Shown here piece by piece: positions 6,683 through 12,805 of a DNA stretch of 23,305 nt (positions within the stretch are counted from its first letter, which is position 1; the number at the start of each line of letters is the position of its first letter). Location: the IMG/VR virus record IMGVR_UViG_3300030104_002731, positions 1-23,305 of that record, one strand, 5' to 3'. Source of the stretch: a virus. Below the pieces are notes generated by a model, which was given only the letters and a program-made list of their open reading frames with translations, did no database searches and was not told the origin of the DNA. The position numbers and the translations under genes were made by a program.

Positions 6683-6936
6683 TTCTTCTTCTCCTCAGGT
6701 GGTTTATTGCCCCACATTTTGGGATTAATTCTACCCTCTGCTTGATCAAATCTAATGAAATCTTTTTTGTAAGTATCATAGTAATGGTCAAACAGTTCTG
6801 TTTGCTTACCACAGTTTGTGATGTCATAGGTCACCTGACCCTCTTTCAAATACTTAACAAGATATGCTGTATAAGGTAGGCTCTTGTCCTTTGAAAGCTC
6901 AGGATCACATGCCTCATGAATGATTTTAATTCCCAT
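6679..6936 (-). CDS. Uncharacterised protein (85 residues)
   Basis: The product begins MGIKIIHEACDPELSKDKSLP, has a beta-like middle (TAYLVKYLKEGQVTYDITNC), a tyrosine-rich helix (FDHYYDTYKKDF), and a proline-lysine tail (KPPEEKKK). Two cysteines are present without a metal-site spacing. The start shares TGATG with the upstream gene and the end shares ATGA with the downstream gene, so it is translated in series. It is not recognised beyond being typical of cyanophage small-gene runs. Confidence 0.75.
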   Translation of the reverse strand: MGIKIIHEACDPELSKDKSLPYTAYLVKYLKEGQVTYDITNCGKQTELFDHYYDTYKKDFIRFDQAEGRINPKMWGNKPPEEKKK

Positions 6937-7400
6937 CAGATTCTATCTCCCCATTTGATGTCAGGATATGCTTCTTCAACTGTTTCTTTTTTAAGTTTGT
7001 ATTTTGATGTTAGTTGACTATCTTTGACCAGGCAGATAATCTCTGCTTCATCTGGGTGAAGTCCTTCCAATAGTTGAATGAACATTGACTCCCTTCTAAG
7101 TGAAGATAGGGAGTCATTACCACCCTTGACAAAGTGGTAGAGATTCTTCCACTCCTTTCTAAGGGAGGTATGATCAGTGCCCAAAGGTGCTTCATTCTTT
7201 TTATAAGGCACCTGACCCTCAGGCATTACACTGATAGCAGTCTCATCAAAGTTCCAAATCAAAACAGACTTCAACGCATCACATTCATATTTTTTGAGAA
7301 TCTCAATTTTCTTTTTGAGAGTTCTTTGCTTGCTCACAAGATCAAGGATCTCATGGAGGAATGGATTAGGTGGAAGTTTTGTAGATGTAGATGTTGCCAT
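6936..7400 (-). CDS. Uncharacterised T4-like phage protein (154 residues)
   Basis: The product begins MATSTSTKLPPNPFLHEILDL. It has a lysine-rich helical region (KQRTLKKKIEILKKYECDALK), a hinge (MPEGQVPYKKNEAP), and a helix-rich second half with FVKGGNDSLSSLRRESMFIQLLEGLHPDEAE. The pattern of a small helical domain with LRRE...LLEGLHPDEA recurs in hypothetical proteins of T4-like phages, where the function is unknown. It is soluble with no signal peptide. An AATAAATA late-like motif lies about 16 bases upstream, at the end of the preceding gene. Confidence 0.8.
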   Translation of the reverse strand: MATSTSTKLPPNPFLHEILDLVSKQRTLKKKIEILKKYECDALKSVLIWNFDETAISVMPEGQVPYKKNEAPLGTDHTSLRKEWKNLYHFVKGGNDSLSSLRRESMFIQLLEGLHPDEAEIICLVKDSQLTSKYKLKKETVEEAYPDIKWGDRI

Positions 7401-7424
7401 GGTTTTTCAATTCAGTGTGAATAT

Positions 7425-7643
7425 TTATTCTGACTCAGAAAAGTCTTCAGGGTTTTCAAATCTTACAGCAAGAATATCATCTGCTATAAATTGTCCATTC
7501 TCATCAAAACATTCTGGGTGTGTTGGAATGTATTGTGCATTCCTCTCATAGACATATTCTTTTACAAGATATCCTACCACACCACCAACAATTAGAAATA
7601 AAATTGAAATGATTGATGATAGAGTTAGAGTTACAGCTAACAT
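7425..7643 (-). CDS. Small membrane protein (72 residues)
   Basis: A single N-terminal membrane segment (about residues 5-28, LTLSSIISILFLIVGGVVGYL) is followed by an acidic soluble tail (PTHPECFDENGQF...ENPEDFSESE). A good ribosome site (GGAGAG) precedes the ATG. Function is unknown; such proteins in phages often act at the host membrane. It lies directly after the 77-residue gene, with its start 1 base after that stop. Confidence 0.75.
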   Translation of the reverse strand: MLAVTLTLSSIISILFLIVGGVVGYLVKEYVYERNAQYIPTHPECFDENGQFIADDILAVRFENPEDFSESE

Positions 7644-7644
7644 T

Positions 7645-7878
7645 TTACTCTCCTGGATTCTTTTTTCTAAAGTCCAAGTAGAAATGAAAATAGAACTCTA
7701 TGTCTCTGTTTAAGAAGGAGAGCATATTTCCAAATCTTACTTGAAAAGTCTTTGGAACTGAAGTCTTCCTCCTCTTTCTAAGTAGTAACTCTACCCCACG
7801 GTTAATATGAGTTAAGTTACTGGTAGTTTTATTTAGAGGTCCTCCTTCTTTTTCTTCCTGGTCTTTTTTCTTGCTCAT
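7645..7878 (-). CDS. Small basic protein (77 residues)
   Basis: The start is set at ATG 7876-7878 (MSKKKDQEEKEGGPLNKT). The frame is open upstream, but that part lies inside the neighbouring gene, and another ATG at 7890 is possible. The middle is strongly basic (LLLRKRRKTSVPKTFQVRFG) and the end is aromatic (IEFYFHFYLDFRKKNPGE), suggesting nucleic-acid or membrane-surface contact. It overlaps the upstream gene by about 50 bases in another frame. No family is recognised. Confidence 0.65.
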   Translation of the reverse strand: MSKKKDQEEKEGGPLNKTTSNLTHINRGVELLLRKRRKTSVPKTFQVRFGNMLSFLNRDIEFYFHFYLDFRKKNPGE

Positions 7879-8197
7879 ACTTCCAAGCATCCTGTAGTAA
7901 ATTGTACAAATAATCTTTGATCTTGCGTGCCTCTGGTTTACCCAGATGACCATAACCCTCTCTCAATTGTTTGTGTTCAGAGTCATTACCACCCTCCAAA
8001 TAATCTTCAAGGTCAAGAATCAAAGTATTAATCTCAGCAGCTGCAGGAGAATCAATGAATGATTCTACATCCCTCTTTGTTGCCTTGATGCTATGAAGGT
8101 ATTCATACATGTTAAGCATGAACTTACCCTTAAAGGCATAATCAATAGTGTGTTCAACAACATCATACATTTGATAGAGTTCCCAACCTTTGTCCAT
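7829..8197 (-). CDS. Uncharacterised helical protein (122 residues)
   Basis: This mostly helical, charged protein begins MDKGWELYQMYDVVEHTID and contains EINTLILDLEDYLEGGNDSEHKQLREGYGHLGK-type segments, finishing with a very basic tail (RPGRKRRRTSK). The tail suggests nucleic-acid binding. The start shares TAATG with the glutaredoxin gene, which supports the chosen ATG. It is not recognised as a known family, and the 3' end overlaps the 77-residue gene. Confidence 0.75.
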   Translation of the reverse strand: MDKGWELYQMYDVVEHTIDYAFKGKFMLNMYEYLHSIKATKRDVESFIDSPAAAEINTLILDLEDYLEGGNDSEHKQLREGYGHLGKPEARKIKDYLYNLLQDAWKYEQEKRPGRKRRRTSK

Positions 8198-8442
8198 TAA
8201 ACCAAATTGTTTTCTTTGAGATATTTAACTGTTTCCATACATCCACCAATTATCTTATCACCATGTTTAACTTTTGGGAAGGTGGCATCCTGACCAAAGT
8301 GATAAAAATATTCTTCCCTGGTGAAGTGTTTCCCCATCTTATACACAATGTGTGGAAGTTCTGCAAGCTCTAAAACCTTAATGATTTTAGTACAATAAGG
8401 GCATCCATTCTTAGAATATACTATGTACCTTTCTACTTCCAT
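8197..8442 (-). CDS. grx: Glutaredoxin
   Basis: This 81-residue protein has the classical glutaredoxin features: YSKNGCPYC with Cys14 and Cys17, the cis-proline loop TFPKV near residues 54-58, and GGCMETVKYL, the glutathione-binding GG. It reduces disulfides, most likely keeping phage ribonucleotide reductase active as T4 NrdC does. It is translated between the 61-residue gene (10-base overlap) and the 122-residue gene (TAATG). It is a diverged paralogue of the altered copy at 5850-6110. Confidence 0.92.
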   Translation of the reverse strand: MEVERYIVYSKNGCPYCTKIIKVLELAELPHIVYKMGKHFTREEYFYHFGQDATFPKVKHGDKIIGGCMETVKYLKENNLV

Positions 8443-8618
8443 GTGTCTCTAATTGATGGATCTTTTTTAAGTTTAAAAAAACTATCCCAGGAGCATATGC
8501 AGACCTTGTATCCAGGGTAGTTCTTATCAACCATTTGAGAGTAGGCCATGCAGGTGGGATAATCACCCTTGAACCATACCTCCTTTAACTCATGTATGAC
8601 CACATGATCTGAGATCAT
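8433..8618 (-). CDS. Uncharacterised protein (61 residues)
   Basis: The product begins MISDHVVIHELKEVWFKGDYP and contains several Cys and aromatic residues (TCMAYSQMVDKNYPGYKVCICSWD). It is soluble, with no family recognised. The start shares ATGA with talC and the stop overlaps glutaredoxin by 10 bases. Being framed by these two genes in tight coupling supports a real gene. A redox-related role is only a guess from its neighbour. Confidence 0.72.
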   Translation of the reverse strand: MISDHVVIHELKEVWFKGDYPTCMAYSQMVDKNYPGYKVCICSWDSFFKLKKDPSIRDTWK

Positions 8619-9289
8619 AGGATGTTACTCACAGGTACAAAGTTAGTTCTAACAACCTCTTCCCAGTCAGTCTCAAACTTTTGCATACCATCATTAGTTA
8701 GCATGTGGTCATACATCTGTTCCAGGACACTAGGTGGCATTGTAACAATCTCAGCACCATTGTACCAAGATCTGATTGCTCTTTGAACAGATCTAATTGA
8801 GGCAGAGAGAACCTGTGTCCTAATACCATGAATACGATACAGTTCAGAGATGCTCCTGACAACCTCCAGACCTGCCACTGATTGGTCATCCAACCTGCCT
8901 ACAAAGGGACTGACATAGGATGCCCCTGCCTTGGCAGCCAGGACTGCCTGAGCAGCACAGAAGATGAGCGTGACATTGGTTCTGACCTTCTCACCAGAGA
9001 GTGCCTTACAGGCCCTCAACCCTTCCCTTGTACAGGGCACCTTGATTGTACTGGCACCACCAAATTTGTCAACCAGTCTCAGACCCTCATTATACATCTC
9101 ATTGGCATCACCCATGACCTCCATACTGATGTCAGGAACCCCAATATCCTTGATCTCCTGATAGACATCATCAGGTCTTTTACCTGCCTTCATGATCAAT
9201 GTGGGGTTAGTTGTGACCCCATCAACCATTCCAGTCTCAAAATACTTTTTAATGGTATCAGTATCTGCTGTATCCAGAAAGATTTTCAT
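8615..9289 (-). CDS. talC: Transaldolase (TalC type)
   Basis: This 224-residue single-domain TIM-barrel protein has the Schiff-base lysine Lys83 in STIKVPCT, FLDTAD at the start, DGVTTNPTLI, and NVTLIFCAAQAVLAAKAGASYVSPFVGR. It belongs to the short fructose-6-phosphate-aldolase/transaldolase group carried by many cyanophages. It transfers dihydroxyacetone units in the pentose phosphate pathway and so helps make ribose-5-phosphate for nucleotides. It partners with gnd at the right edge. Both ends are joined to neighbours by ATGA. The codons and length look intact. Confidence 0.96.
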   Translation of the reverse strand: MKIFLDTADTDTIKKYFETGMVDGVTTNPTLIMKAGKRPDDVYQEIKDIGVPDISMEVMGDANEMYNEGLRLVDKFGGASTIKVPCTREGLRACKALSGEKVRTNVTLIFCAAQAVLAAKAGASYVSPFVGRLDDQSVAGLEVVRSISELYRIHGIRTQVLSASIRSVQRAIRSWYNGAEIVTMPPSVLEQMYDHMLTNDGMQKFETDWEEVVRTNFVPVSNIL

Positions 9290-9480
9290 TTAGTTAAATA
9301 CTCCCTTTCAGATTTATATAAAAAAGATTTTTCATCATCAAAATACATATTGATTCCCTGTTGAAGTTCAGGAAGCAACCATTTATGAACTGGCAAACAC
9401 TGTTCCCAGTTCACAGGTTGAATACAGTTCATAACAACAACAGCCCAGAAGGCACTAAGATGATTTATTATTGTCAGCAT
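9286..9480 (-). CDS. Small protein before talC (64 residues)
   Basis: The start is set at ATG 9478-9480 (MLTIINHLSAFWAVVVMNCIQ). A GTG at 9507 would lengthen it by 9 residues but increases the overlap with the upstream gene from 26 to 53 bases. The N-terminal third is hydrophobic, possibly a weak membrane segment, and the remainder is mixed (LLPELQQGINMYFDDEK). It ends in ATGA with talC. The function is unknown; it is probably co-translated with talC. Confidence 0.68.
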   Translation of the reverse strand: MLTIINHLSAFWAVVVMNCIQPVNWEQCLPVHKWLLPELQQGINMYFDDEKSFLYKSEREYLTK

Positions 9481-9778
9481 TGTATGGATGGGCAGGTTTA
9501 AACTCACCCTCTTTGAATGGTACTGACTTAGTTAGGTCCCTACGAGATTCATTACTTATAATGATGAAAGCATCCTTATTATACTTAATAGTGCCAAGGG
9601 GTGATTGCCATTTCTTATTGTAGACCTCCCCCACATCAATACCAGAGACAGAGCAACCTCCAATCTCCACAACAAGGTTGTCTCCAACTTCCCAACCCAG
9701 TTTATTTGCTATTACTGCAATCTGATCTACCACAGAGTTTTCCATGACAGATTCTTCTGGTTCAAGATTTCCAAGCAT
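9455..9778 (-). CDS. Uncharacterised protein (107 residues)
   Basis: The start is set at ATG 9776-9778 (MLGNLEPEESVMENSVVD). A second ATG at 9745 (MENSVVDQIAV) is a fair alternative, since the first directly follows a terminator T-run. The product has a helix, then beta-like segments (NLVVEIGGCSVSGIDVGEVYN, then TIKYNKDAFIIISNE), and a Pro/Lys/Asn tail. No domain is recognised. It precedes the small gene and talC in the same direction, with overlapping ends. Confidence 0.7.
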   Translation of the reverse strand: MLGNLEPEESVMENSVVDQIAVIANKLGWEVGDNLVVEIGGCSVSGIDVGEVYNKKWQSPLGTIKYNKDAFIIISNESRRDLTKSVPFKEGEFKPAHPYNADNNKSS

Positions 9779-9803
9779 AAAAAAAGAGGGTATGAACCCT
9801 CTT
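9779..9803 (-). terminator. Intrinsic terminator abutting a start codon
   Basis: The stem AAGAGGGT / ACCCTCTT (9784-9791 and 9796-9803) has a 4-base loop and is followed on the minus strand by a run of T ending at the ATG 9778. It would end the psbD-side transcript after the 70-residue membrane protein gene. The layout is the same as at 5320-5345. Confidence 0.82.
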
Positions 9804-9809
9804 AGTATA

Positions 9810-10022
9810 TCAAGTATCATCACCTTTGTAAAGTCTTTCCAGTTTTTCCCTTGATAGGTCAACATACATGACTTCCTCACCAGGTGCAGGTGCTTCTGGA
9901 TGTTGTGGTCTGGGTTTCATATCCACATTGATGGATTGAACATTAGCCCACATCATTGCAAAAGCAGAACCTGCAATAATTGCAAAAAGAACAAAGTAAA
10001 CAAATACCTCTATTCCTAGCAT
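9810..10022 (-). CDS. Small membrane protein after psbD (70 residues)
   Basis: The start is set at ATG 10020-10022, preceded by GGGGTAATAAA. An N-terminal membrane helix (residues 3-25, GIEVFVYFVLFAIIAGSAFA) is followed by a Pro-rich linker (RPQHPEAPAPGEE) and a charged helix (LSREKLERLYKGDD). It is typical of cyanophage core membrane proteins next to psbD; the function is unknown. An upstream ATG at 10052 would overlap the 40-residue gene. Transcription from the psbA/psbD side ends at the terminator just after it. Confidence 0.8.
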   Translation of the reverse strand: MLGIEVFVYFVLFAIIAGSAFAMMWANVQSINVDMKPRPQHPEAPAPGEEVMYVDLSREKLERLYKGDDT

Positions 10023-10026
10023 TTTA

Positions 10027-10149
10027 TTACCCCATGTGTCTGAAATTTTCATATAAAATTCTAGACATATTATAGATGGTTCTTACCAGTTTAACTGATA
10101 AGTAACCAATACCAAAAGCCAAAGTAAATGTGGCAATTGATTCAATCAC
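10027..10149 (-). CDS. Tiny membrane peptide coupled to psbD (40 residues)
   Basis: A GTG at 10147-10149 overlaps the psbD stop as GTGA, and the frame runs to TAA 10027-10029. The product reads (M)[19 protein letters not shown], a likely single transmembrane helix, then a basic tail ([20 protein letters not shown]). The GTGA junction mirrors the clear case at 21478-21481, and the positive-inside tail looks like a genuine small membrane protein. Small one-helix subunits are a hallmark of photosystem II, so a role near D2 is possible, but I recognise no known subunit. Confidence 0.62.
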   Translation of the reverse strand: MIESIATFTLAFGIGYLSVKLVRTIYNMSRILYENFRHMG

Positions 10150-11201
10150 AGTGCATTACCTCTTGGAAGAACTTCCTCAGGGAATACAAAGTTCTCATGT
10201 GGTTGGTCAGCAGGTGCCATCCATGCTCTGAGACCCTCATTCAAGAGAATATTCTTGGTGTAAAAAGTCTCAAACTCTGGATCCTCAGCCGCTCTAAGCT
10301 CCTGACTAACAAAGTCATAAGCACGAAGGTTGAGAGCAAGACCAATAATCCCAATGCTGGAAACCCAGAGTCCCATAACTGGAACAAAGAGCATAAAGAA
10401 ATGAAGCCAGCGCTTGTTACTAAAAGCAATGCCGAAAATCTGTGACCAAAATCTGTTCGCAGTGACCATTGAATAAGTCTCCTCCTCTTGCGTGGGTTCA
10501 AAACCACCAAAAGTAGTGGACTGTTCTCCATCCTCAAAGAGGGTGTTTTCAACTGTGACTCCGTGAATAGCAGACAGAAGTGCTCCACCCAGGATACCTG
10601 CCACTCCCATCATATGAAATGGATTCAAGGTCCAGTTGTGGAATCCTTGAAGGAAGAGTAGGAATCTAAAAATTGCTGCCACTCCAAAAGATGGAGCGAA
10701 AAACCAGCTTGATTGACCCAGAGGGTAGATGAAAAAGACGCTAACAAAGACAGCGATAGGACCAGAAAAAGCAATAGCATTGTAGGGACGGATACCGATG
10801 AGACGTGCCAGTTCAAACTGGCGGAGCATGAAACCGATTAGAGCGAATGCACCGTGGAGAGCAACAAAGGACCAAAGCCCTCCAAGTTGGCACCACCTGA
10901 TGAAACTTCCCTGAGCCTCAGGACCCCAGAGAAGAAGAAGACTATGACCCATAGCATCAGCAGGCGTTGAGACTGCTGCTGTAAGGAAATTCGCGCCTTC
11001 AAGATAAGAACTTGCCAGTCCGTGGGTGTACCAACTGGTGACAAAAGTAGTGCCAGTAAGCCACCCACCAATAGCAAGATAAGCTGTAGGGAAAAGGAGA
11101 ATACCAGACCAACCCACAAAAACGAACCTATCGCGTTTAAGCCAGTCATCCAGGACATCAAACCACCCTCTCTGTGTTGGTTGTAAAGTTGAAGCAACCA
11201 T
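10146..11201 (-). CDS. psbD: Photosystem II reaction centre protein D2
   Basis: This 351-residue protein is near identical in plan to cyanobacterial D2 (352 residues), with five membrane helices. TyrD is Tyr159 in FFIYPLGQ, with its partner His188 in LQGFHNW, and the chlorophyll ligand is His196 in NPFHMMG. The family segments [16 protein letters not shown] and [21 protein letters not shown] are present. With D1 it binds P680 and the quinones in the thylakoid membrane, replacing damaged host D2 during infection. GGAGG lies 12 bases before the ATG. It is downstream of psbA with one small gene between and probably shares its transcript in part. Confidence 0.98.
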   Translation of the reverse strand: MVASTLQPTQRGWFDVLDDWLKRDRFVFVGWSGILLFPTAYLAIGGWLTGTTFVTSWYTHGLASSYLEGANFLTAAVSTPADAMGHSLLLLWGPEAQGSFIRWCQLGGLWSFVALHGAFALIGFMLRQFELARLIGIRPYNAIAFSGPIAVFVSVFFIYPLGQSSWFFAPSFGVAAIFRFLLFLQGFHNWTLNPFHMMGVAGILGGALLSAIHGVTVENTLFEDGEQSTTFGGFEPTQEEETYSMVTANRFWSQIFGIAFSNKRWLHFFMLFVPVMGLWVSSIGIIGLALNLRAYDFVSQELRAAEDPEFETFYTKNILLNEGLRAWMAPADQPHENFVFPEEVLPRGNAL

Positions 11202-11203
11202 GA

Positions 11204-11407
11204 CTATTTAAAACCTCCATTAGTTTTTTTCTTACTTTCTTTTCTATCCAATACAGTGACTGTACAATCACCCCAATTACGAGCACACTCAAACCAGTGA
11301 GATCTTAGTTGATCATAATCATCAAATATAATGGACTTACCATCAGATTCTAACTGATATTGATGCCTGTCGTATGGTTCATTGGAAGTTTGTTCAAAGT
11401 ATGGCAT
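11204..11407 (-). CDS. Uncharacterised protein between psbA and psbD (67 residues)
   Basis: This soluble acidic-to-basic protein begins [21 protein letters not shown] and contains [20 protein letters not shown], then a basic tail ([13 protein letters not shown]). It has two cysteines and no known domain. Its ATG lies about 20 bases after the T-run of the psbA terminator, so expression needs either read-through or an unrecognised promoter. The stop is 2 bases before the psbD ATG, and the psbD ribosome site lies in its end. Confidence 0.75.
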   Translation of the reverse strand: MPYFEQTSNEPYDRHQYQLESDGKSIIFDDYDQLRSHWFECARNWGDCTVTVLDRKESKKKTNGGFK

Positions 11408-11429
11408 ACAAATCTTAACATAGGGATAG

Positions 11430-11457
11430 AAAAAAATAGAGGGTCATAAGACCCTCT
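11430..11457 (-). terminator. Intrinsic terminator after psbA
   Basis: An 8-bp perfect stem, AGAGGGTC / GACCCTCT (11438-11445 and 11450-11457), has loop ATAA. On the minus strand it is followed by A and then seven T. It lies 20 bases after the psbA stop and would separate an abundant psbA message from the psbD region, with some read-through. Confidence 0.88.
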
Positions 11458-11477
11458 CTTGAATCTATTCTATTTTA

Positions 11478-12560
11478 TCAACCAACTGCGGGAGCAGAGA
11501 GACATGCCACAGGGGTTGTTTCCACAGCAGCAAGGTCAAGGGGGAAGTTGTGTGCATTTCTTTCATGCATAACTTCCATACCCAGGTTTGCTCTGTTAAG
11601 GACATCTGCCCAGGTGTTCAGAACTCTACCCTGACCATCAAGGATGGACTGGTTGAAGTTGAAACCATTGAGGTTGAATGCCATGGTGCTGACACCAAGA
11701 GCAGTGAACCAGATGCCAATTACAGGCCATGCAGCCAGGAAGAAGTGCAGACTTCTGCTGTTGTTGAAGGATGCATATTGGAAGATCAGACGACCAAAGT
11801 ATCCATGAGCAGCAACAATGTTGTAGGTCTCTTCTTCTTGTCCAAACTTGTAACCATAGTTGAGTGAATCATTTTCAGTGGTCTCACGAACCAGTGAAGA
11901 TGTAACCAGTGAACCATGCATCGCAGAGAACAGTGAACCACCAAAGACACCAGCAACTCCCAGCATGTGGAAGGGGTGCATCAGGATGTTGTGCTCAGCC
12001 TGGAATACAAGCATGAAGTTGAATGTACCAGAGATGCCAAGAGGCATACCATCAGAGAATGAACCTTGACCAAAAGGATATACCAGGAATACAGCAGATG
12101 CAGCAGCAACAGGAGCACTGTAAGCAACGCAGATCCAGGGGCGCATACCCAGTCTGTAGGAAAGTTCCCACTCACGACCCATGTAGCAGAAGATGCCAAT
12201 GAGGAAGTGGAAGACTACCAACTGGTAAGGACCACCATTGTAGAGCCACTCATCAAGTGAGGCAGCTTCCCAGATGGGGTAGAAGTGGAGACCAATAGCA
12301 TTAGAACTAGGAACAACAGCACCAGAGATGATGTTGTTTCCATAGATGAGTGAACCAGCAACTGGTTCTCTGATGCCATCAATGTCTACAGGGGGTGCTG
12401 CCACGAAGGCAACAATGAAGCAGATTGTAGCAGCCAGCAGGGTAGGAATCATGAGGACTCCAAACCAACCTACGTAGAGGCGGTTATTGGTGCTGGTAAC
12501 CCAGGAACAAAACTGTTCCCAGGATGATACGCCTTGTTGGCGTGTAAGTGTTGAAGCCAT
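11478..12560 (-). CDS. psbA: Photosystem II reaction centre protein D1
   Basis: This 360-residue protein is a complete D1 with no intron. TyrZ is Tyr161 with His190; Asp170 for the manganese cluster is in GQGSFSDGM; His198 is in HPFHMLG; and the C-terminus DLA344 is followed by a 16-residue tail that CtpA would remove. Residue 130 is Glu, as in the high-light type of D1. It replaces photodamaged host D1 in the thylakoid. The start at 12558-12560 is the conserved MASTLTR; a GTG further upstream is ignored. It has its own promoter, a structured leader of about 150 bases and a terminator, so it is a separately regulated, highly expressed gene. Confidence 0.98.
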   Translation of the reverse strand: MASTLTRQQGVSSWEQFCSWVTSTNNRLYVGWFGVLMIPTLLAATICFIVAFVAAPPVDIDGIREPVAGSLIYGNNIISGAVVPSSNAIGLHFYPIWEAASLDEWLYNGGPYQLVVFHFLIGIFCYMGREWELSYRLGMRPWICVAYSAPVAAASAVFLVYPFGQGSFSDGMPLGISGTFNFMLVFQAEHNILMHPFHMLGVAGVFGGSLFSAMHGSLVTSSLVRETTENDSLNYGYKFGQEEETYNIVAAHGYFGRLIFQYASFNNSRSLHFFLAAWPVIGIWFTALGVSTMAFNLNGFNFNQSILDGQGRVLNTWADVLNRANLGMEVMHERNAHNFPLDLAAVETTPVACLSAPAVG

Positions 12561-12712
12561 TGTCTTAAAAGGGTTATGTAATAGTGCGGGGAACACTGGT
12601 TAGAATATTCCTGATCTACCCTCCAGATCAGGTATTAAGGACTGTTGTTTAGACACGCTGTTTAGTCCTGGTGAGGCGTGATTGGATGGTGAGGAAATCC
12701 TCACCCCGTCCA
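12561..12712 (-). other. psbA 5' leader with three hairpins
   Basis: The leader between the promoter and the psbA ATG contains three inverted repeats. They are CCTGATCT / AGATCAGG (12610-12632, 8 bp, 7-base loop with GGAGGG), AGGACT / AGTCCT (12638-12669, 6 bp, enclosing two copies of TGTTTAG), and GGTGAGGA / TCCTCACC (12688-12705, 8 bp). None has a T-run, so they are not terminators in this direction. They may stabilise the psbA message or control its translation. Confidence 0.6.
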
Positions 12713-12714
12713 TG

Positions 12715-12748
12715 TATTTATATTAAGGCATAACTCACCATCTGTCAA
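12715..12748 (-). promoter_or_regulatory. Composite early and late psbA promoter
   Basis: On the minus strand TTGACA (12743-12748) and TAATAT (12720-12725) are spaced by 17 bases, a strong sigma70-type promoter. TATAAATA (12715-12722) is a perfect T4 late motif that overlaps the -10 box. The -35 box is half of the inverted repeat TGTCAACCCCTTGACA (12743-12758). psbA could therefore be read both early by host polymerase and late by the gp55/gp33 system. Confidence 0.85.
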
Positions 12749-12805
12749 CCCCTTGACACCAGTTCTAAAACCGTCTAGGATGGGCTTGTCCAGGATGATA
12801 AAGGA

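Noticed and set aside
11550-11867. Plus-strand open frame opposite psbA
   Set aside because: It lies wholly inside the well-supported psbA gene on the other strand and has no ribosome site or recognisable protein features.
11478-12560. Intron or homing endonuclease in psbA, as known in some cyanophages
   Set aside because: The D1 reading frame is complete and uninterrupted for 360 residues.
12561-12596. N-terminal extension of psbA from a GTG at 12596
   Set aside because: The D1 family starts at MAST(L/T)..., and the extra 12 residues have no counterpart in D1.
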